A DNA stretch of 64,000 bases, from contig JAEZUR010000039.1 of the NCBI GenBank assembly GCA_023420935.1, forward strand, positions 1-64,000. The letters are read 5' to 3'. Positions 12,032 to 21,099 of the stretch are shown piece by piece; positions within the stretch are counted from its first letter, which is position 1; every line of letters begins with the position of its first letter. The stretch comes from Bacillota bacterium. Its GTDB lineage: Bacteria > Bacillota > Clostridia > Lachnospirales > Lachnospiraceae. The notes below the pieces were generated by a model, which searched no databases, was not told where the DNA came from, and saw nothing but the letters and a program-made list of their open reading frames with translations. Position numbers and translations under genes: made by a program.

Positions 12032-12157
12032 TGCGAAGTCACTACCTTAATACTTACTATATGGATGATGCAAACTCTGTAGCGGAAGTTAAGCGAAGCG
12101 TTGGAGCGGAGGAATTTGCATCATTCATATAGTAAGTCGATAACGTAAAACTTCGCA
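12032..12157. repeat. Long intergenic stem-loop between lacZ and the response regulator
   Basis: Outer arms TGCGAAGT (12032-12039) and ACTTCGCA (12150-12157). After an unpaired stretch comes a second, longer pair of arms of 22-23 bases: 12052-12074, beginning ACTTACTATATGG, with its complement at about 12113-12135, with one G-T pair. The roughly 38-base loop is purine-rich with AGCGGAAG and AGCGGAGG as near repeats. It lacks an adjacent T run, so it is not an ordinary terminator; it may be a small non-autonomous repeat or a structured RNA. Confidence 0.65.
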
Positions 12158-12186
12158 CTCAAGTAATATTCATTTTGGGGTGTATT

Positions 12187-13734
12187 ATGAGCGACTACTG
12201 TAAGATTTTAATCATTGATGATGAATTTATTATGCGTCAGGGTATGAAACACTTGCTGGATTGGGAAAAAGAAGGGTTTCAAATCGTTGGGGAAGCAAGT
12301 AATGGACAAGAAGGTCTAGAGTTAATTGAACAACTGAGTCCACATATTATCCTTGCCGATATTGTTATGCCTGTTTTAAATGGCATGGAATTTTCTAAAT
12401 TAGTTCAGAAAAAATATCCCCAGATTCAAATCATCATTCTAAGTAGTTATGATAATTTTGAATATGTAAAATCTACTCTACTTAATGGTGCTGTAGATTA
12501 TATTTTAAAACCAACCTTAAATCCACAAGATCTACTAAAAGTATTAAAAAAGGCAGCATCTAGAATACCAGGAATGGTTTTATCAAGAGGGAATGAAATA
12601 AATTACGAGAAGCTGATGGAACGATATATACTTGGCTTTGACACTAGTTTGGACACAAGACTAATCGAGACTTATTTTAAAGACAGCTGTTTTCGTTTAT
12701 TTGGGACTAATATCAGGCAGATATTTGGTGGTGATAAATCATACTTCAGTAAAGTGGAAACTCAGTTGAAAGATTTCTTTTTCGAGCATGAAACGAATTA
12801 TCAAGTACTCTCGTTTATATTAAACAAAGAGTATTTGGTATACATTATTAATTATAAAGTGAGCAAAGAGAAACAACTTACGGAAGAGCTTCGTAAGTTA
12901 GTAAGTGATATTGCAAAATCACACAATAAAACACATTTTGCTCTAACAGAATCTATTTCAAGCCTTACTCAGATAAAAGAAATGTACGAAGAGGAATTCA
13001 TCCTACTTGCTGAAAATTATTTCTATCAAAAAGACAACCCATTAGTTGGGAAAAAAGACTTAATCATGGGTGGATATTCATTAAAAAAATTTGACTTTTT
13101 ATTATATTCTTCCTACTTAAGTAATAAGCAGTTTTTGGAAGCAATAACATTATTAAAGGAGTATATTGATGCGGCTGTAGAAGCAAAAACGGATCCGTAT
13201 AAGCTGAAGAATCTAACGAAAAATTTAATCTATAATATGATTTTACCGCTAGAGCAAATGTATAGTAACATGGATGATCTAAGACAGGACTATTTTTATA
13301 AGATAGATGATACTTATTATGTGTCAGAATTTATAGAAGTATTTCATCGCTTTGTTGCAAGCTTACAAGAACTCTTAAGCCAGAAGCAAAATGTTCAAAA
13401 TGATAGAATTCAAGAGATGTTAAGCTATATCATGGAACACTCGTCGGAGTCTTTGGATCTGATGGAGGTTGCGAAGGTATTCAACTTTAATTATTCCTAT
13501 CTTTCCTCTTATTTTAATTCTCATATACAAGAGGGATTTAGCGAATATCTGAATAAAATAAGAGTGGACAAAGCCTGTGTATTATTGAAACAAACTCCAC
13601 TTTCCATTGCGGAAATCAGTGAGCGTGTAGGATACTCTGACCAAAGTTATTTTTGTAGAGTTTTTAAAAAGTTAACTGGCTATACCCCTTCTTCGTATCG
13701 TAGGAGATATTATACCACAGGAGGAAGTCTGTGA
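12187..13734 (+). CDS. YesN-type response regulator, receiver plus AraC DNA-binding domain
   Basis: 515 aa. The receiver domain (about 5-120) has the acidic pair D11/D12, phospho-acceptor D58 in LADIVMP, and the conserved Lys in YILKP near 108. A long middle region carries no recognised motif. The C-terminus (about 415-510) is an AraC-type double helix-turn-helix, with LDLMEVAKVFNFNYSYLSSYF and PLSIAEISERVGYSDQSYFCRVFKKLTGYTPSSYR. The ATG at 12187 with GGGGTG 4 bases before it is preferred to an upstream TTG. It overlaps the sensor kinase gene. By position it probably activates the transporter/lacZ genes upstream in response to an extracellular sugar. Confidence 0.9.
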   Translation: MSDYCKILIIDDEFIMRQGMKHLLDWEKEGFQIVGEASNGQEGLELIEQLSPHIILADIVMPVLNGMEFSKLVQKKYPQIQIIILSSYDNFEYVKSTLLNGAVDYILKPTLNPQDLLKVLKKAASRIPGMVLSRGNEINYEKLMERYILGFDTSLDTRLIETYFKDSCFRLFGTNIRQIFGGDKSYFSKVETQLKDFFFEHETNYQVLSFILNKEYLVYIINYKVSKEKQLTEELRKLVSDIAKSHNKTHFALTESISSLTQIKEMYEEEFILLAENYFYQKDNPLVGKKDLIMGGYSLKKFDFLLYSSYLSNKQFLEAITLLKEYIDAAVEAKTDPYKLKNLTKNLIYNMILPLEQMYSNMDDLRQDYFYKIDDTYYVSEFIEVFHRFVASLQELLSQKQNVQNDRIQEMLSYIMEHSSESLDLMEVAKVFNFNYSYLSSYFNSHIQEGFSEYLNKIRVDKACVLLKQTPLSIAEISERVGYSDQSYFCRVFKKLTGYTPSSYRRRYYTTGGSL

Positions 13735-15503
13735 AAGAAAAGTTTCATATCAATAGTCTATACGTAAAAATATTATCTGCCGTTGTCATAGGAATTCTCT
13801 GTGTTTCCGTTGCCATCAGTTTTATTGTCATTCATATTTCAAAAGAAATATTTATTACTACGTATGGAAAATCACAAGAAAAGGTATTTAAACAGATTGA
13901 AGAAAACTTAGATGATTTTCATAGTGATATTATACAGATTACCAATGCGATTGGCTCTAGTTGGGCATTTCGTCTCTATTTAAGTGACGAAAATCTAGCG
14001 CCAAAAACTTCTTTTCGAACCATATATCAGATGAAGAAGCATTTAGAAAATGCGATTCCATCAGATGTTCAAAATATAAGTGTGATGGTAGTAGGTACCA
14101 AAGGGACATCTTATCTGAATCGAGATGAAATCTTAGCCACGTCTGTTCAGGCTATCTTACATAGTGAGATAACGAAGAAGGCAGTGGAGGGTGCAGGCAG
14201 TGTACAATATCAATATGCAGAACATGGTTTTACTTCCTCCACCAAGTCAGAGCCAGTCATCATCGTGACAAAGGGATTGTTCTCTTTGGAGACTGGAAAA
14301 CTATACGGGATTGTTTATATTACGCTAAAAGAAAGTGATTTTGAGGATTTTTATGATTACTTTACTTCAGAAACCAATGATATCGTATTACTAAGTGATG
14401 AGAAGCAGGTGATTACCTCCAATCAAAAAGTATGGGTAGGAAAAGAAGAGAGTACCCTGTATTCTTACACCAGAGACTTAATTAGCAAAAACAAAATCCG
14501 CATGGTTGCCGAGTATCGGGATAAGATGTGTACCATTCTATCCATAGATTTACCGTATTATGGTGGGAAACTGTGTGCGGTAATCGATAATAGTCAAGCC
14601 TTACAAGAAATGTATAATGTACCATTGTTATTTGGTATTTGTTCCATGATATCCCTCGTTGTTTTGATCGTAATCTTTATTATTATACAGAAATCCATGA
14701 AACCATTATCTACCCTAACGAAGAAGATGTCGAAAGTAAGAAATGGTAAGTTCGATCAGTTTATGATGGTAGAAGGCGCTGAGGAAGTGCGACAATTATC
14801 TATGACATTTAACTATATGTTAGATGATTTAAATAGTTATGTTAATCAACTTATGGAAGTCCAGAAGGAAAAGAGATTAGCTGAAATTCATGCCTTACAG
14901 ATGCAAATTAACCCCCACTATGTTTTTAATACTCTGGCAAGTATTAAGTGGTTAATCTGGCAGGGAGATGCAGAAAAGTCCGTGAAAACAATTGATTCTT
15001 TTATCTCGTTACTGCGTAATACGATAAGTAATACGGATGAGTTTATTACCATAAGTCAGGAGATTGAGAACCTTAAAAATTATGTATTAATCAATAATAC
15101 CAGATATGGTGAAAGCATTTCAGTAGAATATTATGTTCAGATGGGTTGTGAACACTATTTACTACCCAAACTCATTCTACAACCATTTATTGAAAATGCA
15201 TTTTTTCATGCGTTTCCATCACAACAGAAGGGGGATATCCAAGTCTTTATCCAGGAGGATGGTGATAATCTCCGATTTGCTATTCGAGATAACGGAATTG
15301 GTATGAATGAAGAACAGCTCAGTATGCAAAGGATGAAAGAAAAGTCTAAATCAGAACATTTTACGGGTATCGGAATTAACAATGTTGATGATCGAATTAA
15401 GCTGATTTATGGCGCTGAATATGGGATTCATATTGTCAGTCAAGTGAATGAAGGGACAACTGTCACCATAGTTTTACCAAAAAAGAAGGATACAGTAGAA
15501 TGA
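13731..15503 (+). CDS. YesM-type sensor histidine kinase
   Basis: 590 aa. It has an N-terminal transmembrane helix (about 13-35), an extracellular sensor region of about 260 residues, a second helix (about 300-322, LFGICSMISLVVLIVIFIII) and a HAMP-like linker. The kinase part belongs to the LytS/YesM group: QMQINPHYVFNTLASIKW with phospho-acceptor H396, then an ATPase domain with the N box (ILQPFIENAFFHAF) and G box (IRDNGIGMN, GIGINNVDDRI). The start is GTG at 13731 with AGGAGG six bases upstream, overlapping the regulator stop by 4 bases (translational coupling). It should phosphorylate the upstream AraC-type regulator. Confidence 0.92.
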   Translation: MKEKFHINSLYVKILSAVVIGILCVSVAISFIVIHISKEIFITTYGKSQEKVFKQIEENLDDFHSDIIQITNAIGSSWAFRLYLSDENLAPKTSFRTIYQMKKHLENAIPSDVQNISVMVVGTKGTSYLNRDEILATSVQAILHSEITKKAVEGAGSVQYQYAEHGFTSSTKSEPVIIVTKGLFSLETGKLYGIVYITLKESDFEDFYDYFTSETNDIVLLSDEKQVITSNQKVWVGKEESTLYSYTRDLISKNKIRMVAEYRDKMCTILSIDLPYYGGKLCAVIDNSQALQEMYNVPLLFGICSMISLVVLIVIFIIIQKSMKPLSTLTKKMSKVRNGKFDQFMMVEGAEEVRQLSMTFNYMLDDLNSYVNQLMEVQKEKRLAEIHALQMQINPHYVFNTLASIKWLIWQGDAEKSVKTIDSFISLLRNTISNTDEFITISQEIENLKNYVLINNTRYGESISVEYYVQMGCEHYLLPKLILQPFIENAFFHAFPSQQKGDIQVFIQEDGDNLRFAIRDNGIGMNEEQLSMQRMKEKSKSEHFTGIGINNVDDRIKLIYGAEYGIHIVSQVNEGTTVTIVLPKKKDTVE

Positions 15504-15563
15504 ATCGTTCCCTATATTCATAGAATGGAGTAATAGAATGATTAAGGAGTGAGCAGTTTCGTC

Positions 15564-15980
15564 ATGAAAAAGCGAATTCCCCTTACCCTTTTTATCGCTT
15601 TTAGTTTCATTACTATATTCTTAGGAGGCTGCAAGTCAGAAGAAAAGGAAGTAAAAAAACTAAAAGATCTTGACTTTACCGTAGTGGAAGATGCAGATTT
15701 ACCGGAAGAATTAAAAACGCTGATTGAAGAAAAAAAACAAGAAGCATTTAAAATGACTTATTCAGATAAAGAAAACTTATATATCGTAGTTGGTTATGGT
15801 GAAAAACAGACCGGAGGATTTAGTATAACAGTGGATGAATTGTACTTAACGGATAATGCTATTTATATTAATACCAACTTAACTGGACCATCCAAAGAGG
15901 ATAAGGTAACTCAGGCACTAACCTACCCGTATGTGGTTGTTAAGACAGAATTTATAGATAAAAGTGTAGTATTTGAATAG
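15564..15980 (+). CDS. Small lipoprotein with PrcB-like C-terminal domain
   Basis: 138 aa from the ATG at 15564. The signal peptide ends in a lipobox (LGGC, Cys about 23). The rest resembles the PrcB_C domain, with KEDKVTQALTYPYVVVKTEF at the end and YIVVGYGEKQTGGFSITVDELY, a pattern seen in small secreted Firmicute proteins named after a protease-complex subunit of spirochaetes. Function unknown. AAGGAG is 14 bases upstream, longer than usual; a GTG at 15549 overlaps that site and seems less likely. It lies 60 bases after the sensor kinase and may be the last gene of that unit, since a strong terminator follows. Confidence 0.75.
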   Translation: MKKRIPLTLFIAFSFITIFLGGCKSEEKEVKKLKDLDFTVVEDADLPEELKTLIEEKKQEAFKMTYSDKENLYIVVGYGEKQTGGFSITVDELYLTDNAIYINTNLTGPSKEDKVTQALTYPYVVVKTEFIDKSVVFE

Positions 15981-16001
15981 AGTTAGTAGTGAAAGAAAGA
16001 G

Positions 16002-16040
16002 AGCCAAACAGTATATTTTATCACTGTTTGGCTTTTTTAT
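16002..16040 (+). terminator. Rho-independent terminator closing the galactoside/two-component block
   Basis: AGCCAAACAGT (16002-16012) pairs perfectly with ACTGTTTGGCT (16023-16033), followed by a six-T run. Confidence 0.9.
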
Positions 16041-16204
16041 TACGATAAAAAAAGACATATGCTTACATATATTGGGGAAGTTTCCTAAATTTCATCATTT
16101 ACTATCATAGGGGGTATCGGTTACACTATACACGTGATACTTGATAACCACTTCTGAACAAGCAAAATTGTATTTCGCGAATTCAGATCAGTGAAAGGAA
16201 AGGT

Positions 16205-17077
16205 ATGTATATGAAAAAATATATTACCACATCGTTACTTATCATATCAATGTTTGCAGGATTAATGAGCAATGTAGGCCTACCTAGTAGTGAGACTCAT
16301 GCTAAGGCAGCCGTAGTTAAAGTTATAAACCTGAGTAAACCATCCGTTTCCATTGCGAAAAAATCTAGCAACATCAATGAAATTTGCATTAATAAAGTGC
16401 AAGGTGCAACTGAATACAAGATTTACCGTGCAAATTCTAAAAATGGAACATATAAATGCATTGGTACTACAACAGATGACGTATTCAAAGATGCTGTAAA
16501 AGGCAATAAAACTTGCTATTATAAAGTAAAAGCTTGTAAGAATGGAAAGGCCTTAAGCCCATATTCTAAAGTAGTGAAAGCGCCAAGCAAAAAAACTACT
16601 AAGACAAGTACTGCACCAAAAACAAAAACTAGCACTCCTACAACAGCTCCTAGTACAAAGCCACAGGCAAGTACTAAGCCTACAACTGACAGTCAGACAA
16701 ATGCAGGTTATGCTAGTGAAGTATTAAAATTAGTAAATCAAGAGAGAGCAAAAGCAGGTTTAGGAGCATTGACAACCAATGCGACATTACAGAAAGCTGC
16801 TAATAAACGTGCGCAGGAAATAGTTTCTTCTTTCTCACATACAAGACCAGACGGTAGAAGCTTCTCCACTGTTTTAGGGGAGTATGGTATCAGCTACCGT
16901 GCATCAGGAGAAAATATTGCATGGGGACAGAAAACACCAAGTGAGGTTATGAATGGATGGATGAATTCATCTGGTCATAGAGCCAATATTTTAGGTAGCC
17001 AATTTGGTAAAGTAGGTATTGGTGTATATAAAGGAAATGATGGAAGAATTTATTGGACTCAGGTATTTACAAATTAA
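16205..17077 (+). CDS. Secreted CAP-domain (SCP/PR1-like) protein
   Basis: 290 aa. A signal peptide (about 1-33) leads to a fibronectin-III-like region (about 40-120, GATEYKIYRANSKNGTY then CYYKVKACKNGKALSPYSKVV). A Thr/Pro/Lys-rich linker (about 122-165) follows, then a C-terminal CAP domain with VLKLVNQERAKAGLGALTTN, SFSHTRPDGRSF, SGENIAWG and NSSGHRANILG. Bacterial CAP proteins such as YkwD are secreted; their activity is mostly unknown. No cell-wall anchor is visible. The start could be ATG 16205 or ATG 16211; the purine-rich AAAGGAAAGG upstream supports either. The gene stands alone between two terminators. Confidence 0.85.
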   Translation: MYMKKYITTSLLIISMFAGLMSNVGLPSSETHAKAAVVKVINLSKPSVSIAKKSSNINEICINKVQGATEYKIYRANSKNGTYKCIGTTTDDVFKDAVKGNKTCYYKVKACKNGKALSPYSKVVKAPSKKTTKTSTAPKTKTSTPTTAPSTKPQASTKPTTDSQTNAGYASEVLKLVNQERAKAGLGALTTNATLQKAANKRAQEIVSSFSHTRPDGRSFSTVLGEYGISYRASGENIAWGQKTPSEVMNGWMNSSGHRANILGSQFGKVGIGVYKGNDGRIYWTQVFTN

Positions 17078-17147
17078 TTTGTAAGAATAAGAGATAGTAA
17101 AGATAAGTAATATAGACATAAAAATTGATATGATAACGATAAGAAAG

Positions 17148-17175
17148 CTCTACGCTAGTCTAGCGTAGAGTTTTC
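17148..17175. terminator. Bidirectional terminator between convergent genes
   Basis: Perfect 10-bp repeat CTCTACGCTA / TAGCGTAGAG with a 3-base loop, followed on the plus strand by TTTTCTTGTT and preceded by AAGAAAG, which reads as a T-rich tail on the minus strand. It serves the CAP gene and the convergent glycosyltransferase. Confidence 0.85.
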
Positions 17176-17185
17176 TTGTTGTATG

Positions 17186-18112
17186 TTATTCTTCTTCTTT
17201 TACTATAAAGATAGGTCTTCCTTTGGTCTCTAGATAAACACGTGCAAGATAATGACCAAGGATACCAATACAGAACATTTGAACACCGCCAATTAGACTT
17301 ATGATACATACGAGAGATGGCCAGCCTGAGGTAGCATCACCCCATATGCTTGTTCTCACAATAATAAATATAATTAAAAATAATGCAACGAAACAAAATA
17401 AGAGTCCCAGTACTGAGGCTAGTGCTAATGGAGCGGTAGAGAATGCAATTATTCCATCAATAGAGTATAAAAATAACTTCCAGAAAGACCATTTGGTTTC
17501 TCCCGCTACACGTTCCACGTTAACATATTCCAACCATTTCGTTTTGAATCCAACCCAACCGCATATTCCTTTCGTGAAACGATTATACTCCGACATGGAA
17601 AGAATTGAATCTACCATTTGGCGTGTCATGAGACGGTAATCTCTGGCACCATCTACAAATTCGGTTTTCGACAGTCGATTGATTAAGCGATAGAAACATT
17701 TCGCGAAAAAAGATCTTAGTGGGGGCTCCCCTTTTCTTGTAATCCTTCTGGTTGCCACACTATCATACCCATCTTGTTTAATAGAATTGTACATTTCTAA
17801 AAGAAGTTCAGGTGGATCCTGAAGATCCACATCCATAAGGACTACATAGTCTCCAGTGGATTTTTTTAGTCCGGCATAGATTGCTGCTTCTTTTCCAAAG
17901 TTTCGAGAGAAGGAGGTGTAGTGGACTCTGATGTCCCCCTGTCTTAAATTTTTTATGATATCAATGGTTTTATCTGCAGAGCCATCATTTATAAAAATAA
18001 ACTCGAATTCAAGTTGTTTTAGTCTTTGGGCTATTTTAATTATTTCATTATAAAATATTGGTATGGAATCTTGTTCATTATAACAAGGTACAACAACTGA
18101 TAATTTTTCCAT
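17186..18112 (-). CDS. Polyprenyl-phosphate glycosyltransferase, GT2 (CsbB/GtrB-like)
   Basis: 308 aa. The GT-A domain starts at LSVVVPCYNEQDSIPIFY and has the donor-binding motif VLMDVDLQDPPELL and GARDYRLM. Two transmembrane segments follow (about 230-258 and 270-295), ending LARVYLETKGRPIF. This layout is that of enzymes that load a sugar from a nucleotide donor onto undecaprenyl phosphate on the cytoplasmic face. The upstream gene encodes a YfhO-type membrane protein, the same pairing as csbB-yfhO in Bacillus, where the pair decorates lipoteichoic acid with GlcNAc. Here the sugar and acceptor are unknown. It is separated by 29 bases from that gene on the same strand. Confidence 0.88.
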   Translation of the reverse strand: MEKLSVVVPCYNEQDSIPIFYNEIIKIAQRLKQLEFEFIFINDGSADKTIDIIKNLRQGDIRVHYTSFSRNFGKEAAIYAGLKKSTGDYVVLMDVDLQDPPELLLEMYNSIKQDGYDSVATRRITRKGEPPLRSFFAKCFYRLINRLSKTEFVDGARDYRLMTRQMVDSILSMSEYNRFTKGICGWVGFKTKWLEYVNVERVAGETKWSFWKLFLYSIDGIIAFSTAPLALASVLGLLFCFVALFLIIFIIVRTSIWGDATSGWPSLVCIISLIGGVQMFCIGILGHYLARVYLETKGRPIFIVKEEE

Positions 18113-18141
18113 TGCTTACATCGAACCTTCCTGTATCTCTC

Positions 18142-20847
18142 CTAAAGTTTTTCTTTATTATTGGCAAATTTGTAAAATATTATAATTCCAATAAAAACCA
18201 CTAAACTTATAAATGAAATAACCAAGCCAACTTTCAGATATGGGGTGGTATAAACCAATGAAATGGTATGATCACCCTTATCAAGAGCAAGAGCCATATA
18301 CATTACATTAGCTTTATAAATGTTAGCTTTTTCTCCGTCCACATAAGCATTCCATCCTTTACTGTATGGAATAGATAAGACCAAGACTCCATTTTTATCA
18401 AGAGAAATGGAACCTTGTATTGTATTTTTGGCTATCTTAATATTTTGTAGGGTAGATTGCATGAGTGCTTGCACGTGCTTTTCATAATAGTTCATATCTA
18501 AACTATAAACGTCAAAGCTTTCATATCGATAGTTTTCCTTGGCTGGAAATGTAATGGTTATCTTTGTTTTAGCTTGATCACTGTAACCAGTATTAATTAA
18601 ATAATCATCCTTACCAAAATAGGTGTTATGATAAATACTTCTTACATTGACATATTTCTTCGCCTCCTTTTCACCAATGGCTTTAAAAGAGGTCATGGTG
18701 GCGGCCTTCTTTACAAAAGAAAACTGTCCGAGCCGTAAATAGGTTTCTGAGTTAGGTTCTGACTGAAATGAAAGGTAAATGGAACCACCTTTTCTTTTTA
18801 CTTTTATATACTTTTTACCAATACGAACTTTTTTATCAGTGGCTATGGTAACATCTAATTTTTTTAAACCAGCACTCATATCTTGGCTAGTTTTTTTAAC
18901 ATTGGAGATGTTCTCGTCTAAGATGACAGTGGACATCATAGCATTCTGCTTTTCTAGCGAACTTAATTGGTCATACTCCTCTTTTGGCAGATAAGTATGG
19001 TAGGTATACCCAAGGGGTAACGCATTTACATTTTCATAAAGATAATAATGTTTAAACCCATCGGTTTTCTCTTTGATGAATTGATAACCATAGGGGACAG
19101 CTGACTTTTTCGTGGTAATAAAGTATTTTACACTAGCCAGAGCATCTAATATGGTTCTAGTATCAAAACTGTCAAACCGATAAGAATTCTTCTGGTCTAA
19201 AAGTTCTAGTTCCTTAAAATAGTTTGTAATGTTTCCATCTAACATACTAAAATACCCTGATACATCATTAAAGCCAACGATTAAGGCTTCATTTCGAATG
19301 ATATCACCATAGGTTTCAATTCGATAAAAGGAGGAATCATCAATTTCTTTCACTAATGAGAGAGCGCCTTTATCTGTCATAGTATCAATTTGTGATTTGG
19401 TTAAAAACTCATCAACATAGTCTGTGAAATTAGGAGAGTAAGAAGTATACCCGTGGCGTCCTAAGCTCAGCAAAATAATAGCACATAATACCGATTCCTG
19501 TAATATTCTTCTTTGCTTAAACCAATCTATCTGTAGAATTAGAATCAGGATACTTGTGACCATAAAGAAGAAGAATTCAAGTTTAACTTGTTTCTTTGCT
19601 GGAACAAGGAAGGAGAGAATAGCATAACCAATTATACCCACGATAATTAGTATGATCTCAGCTCTCTCAAGCTGGAACAGATAATCATAGGTCATAATAA
19701 ATATGATAGCTACTAGAAAGCTAATAAAAAAGCTCCATCTGTTTGTGATATAGGACAGACCATTCATAATATAACCAAAAGCTGGTACAAAAAGAGCAAA
19801 ACAGGCTAAGATAAATGCAAGTCGCAAATGACGAAATTTTTTATTAATTAGCATAATAGTAAAACTAAATGCCGTAACGGAAGGAAAGGATAATGTTACC
19901 CAATAACCAGGAGTTGTTCCCGGGGCAAACACACTTTGCAGGAGTGCACCGTAATATTCTATATTATAATGGAGATACCCAATTAATAGGTGCTGATTGC
20001 TTGTTAGTCTATCACATTGTAGAAAAGAATAGATAACAGGTAGAAAGACAAAAGACGACATGGCAATACCCAAAAGGTAATAACCACCAACCAAAACCCC
20101 TGTTTTTAATAGACCTCCAATGATATTTTTATGATTTTTACGGTATACGGTAAAGTAACGAAACACAACATAGATAATACTAATAATGGTTAGAATATAG
20201 GCAAAATAAAAATTACTCAGTGTACTGATAAATGCCATTATGATAAGCAAATAAGGTTTTCTACGTCGGAGTACTTGCTCTAAGCCAATAAAAATTAAGG
20301 GTAGATAAATCATTGGATTAAGAAAATAAGGATGTCTTACGCCACCAAATAGTGAATACCCGCAGAAAACATACAATAAAGCTCCGAGTATCACACGAAT
20401 ACCGTTTCTTTTCCAATATCTCATAAAAATAATAAAACTAATTCCGATAAGATATAAACGAAGGAGAATGAGAGCTCCATACATATAGATAGAATTTTCA
20501 GGTGTACAAAAAATAGATAATAAGGCTAGCGGATCACCTAATACGTAATAGTGTAGTGTTGTAATAGTATCAAATCCCATACCAAGATTGGTATCAACCA
20601 ATGGAAAGCCTTGGCCGGAAAAAAAACCTCTTAGAAGTTTTCCGTAATACTGTAGTATGGGATAGTGCTGGCTTATACCGTCTACATTCCATACAAGAGT
20701 TTTATCATTTGTAAGAAATGGAAGAAAAATAAAAGGCAATAAACATAGAAATACAAATGTATATAAAAAATATATATTACAAAGTAGAAGTAATCGTTTT
20801 TTCGCTGCAGGGGGTGTTTCTATTGTTTGATGCGCCGATGATTCCAT
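18142..20847 (-). CDS. YfhO-family multi-pass membrane glycosyltransferase (GT-C like)
   Basis: About 901 aa from the ATG at 20847, which GGAAGTG precedes by about 8 bases; a TTG 18 bases further upstream would add six residues. The N-terminal half has about a dozen transmembrane helices with an early extracellular loop (WNVDGISQHYPILQYYGKLL) carrying an acidic residue typical of GT-C enzymes. A large extracellular domain and a final helix (LKVGLVISFISLVVFIGIII) complete the YfhO layout. The family is thought to transfer a sugar from a polyprenyl-phosphate carrier to an envelope polymer outside the cell. The C-terminal domain includes DKGDHTISLVYTTPYLKVG, common to YfhO proteins. It is the first gene of a two-gene unit with the GT2 enzyme. 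Confidence 0.88.
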   Translation of the reverse strand: MESSAHQTIETPPAAKKRLLLLCNIYFLYTFVFLCLLPFIFLPFLTNDKTLVWNVDGISQHYPILQYYGKLLRGFFSGQGFPLVDTNLGMGFDTITTLHYYVLGDPLALLSIFCTPENSIYMYGALILLRLYLIGISFIIFMRYWKRNGIRVILGALLYVFCGYSLFGGVRHPYFLNPMIYLPLIFIGLEQVLRRRKPYLLIIMAFISTLSNFYFAYILTIISIIYVVFRYFTVYRKNHKNIIGGLLKTGVLVGGYYLLGIAMSSFVFLPVIYSFLQCDRLTSNQHLLIGYLHYNIEYYGALLQSVFAPGTTPGYWVTLSFPSVTAFSFTIMLINKKFRHLRLAFILACFALFVPAFGYIMNGLSYITNRWSFFISFLVAIIFIMTYDYLFQLERAEIILIIVGIIGYAILSFLVPAKKQVKLEFFFFMVTSILILILQIDWFKQRRILQESVLCAIILLSLGRHGYTSYSPNFTDYVDEFLTKSQIDTMTDKGALSLVKEIDDSSFYRIETYGDIIRNEALIVGFNDVSGYFSMLDGNITNYFKELELLDQKNSYRFDSFDTRTILDALASVKYFITTKKSAVPYGYQFIKEKTDGFKHYYLYENVNALPLGYTYHTYLPKEEYDQLSSLEKQNAMMSTVILDENISNVKKTSQDMSAGLKKLDVTIATDKKVRIGKKYIKVKRKGGSIYLSFQSEPNSETYLRLGQFSFVKKAATMTSFKAIGEKEAKKYVNVRSIYHNTYFGKDDYLINTGYSDQAKTKITITFPAKENYRYESFDVYSLDMNYYEKHVQALMQSTLQNIKIAKNTIQGSISLDKNGVLVLSIPYSKGWNAYVDGEKANIYKANVMYMALALDKGDHTISLVYTTPYLKVGLVISFISLVVFIGIIIFYKFANNKEKL

Positions 20848-20985
20848 TACTTGATTCACTTCCAATCTTTTGTATTAATAAATGAAATTTATTAATGTTT
20901 AGTATATATCAAGTAAATAAAACTATACATTAACATACACCATTGCCTACCAAGTATATGTTTATTTTCTAAGCATATCAGTGAC

Positions 20986-21014
20986 TTGACAGAAGTTAAC
21001 AGAAAAGACATAAT
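20986..21014 (+). promoter_or_regulatory. Sigma-A promoter of the amidase gene
   Basis: TTGACA (20986-20991), 17-bp spacer, CATAAT (21009-21014): a perfect -35 and a 5-of-6 -10. Transcription would start near 21021, giving a leader of about 80 bases before the ATG at 21100. Confidence 0.8.
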
Positions 21015-21099
21015 AGTACATAAGATTCTTAGTAAGCAATAAGAATAGGGTTTGAAAAGAATATATACCGTATAAAAGAATAAAAAAGGGGAACGAAAA

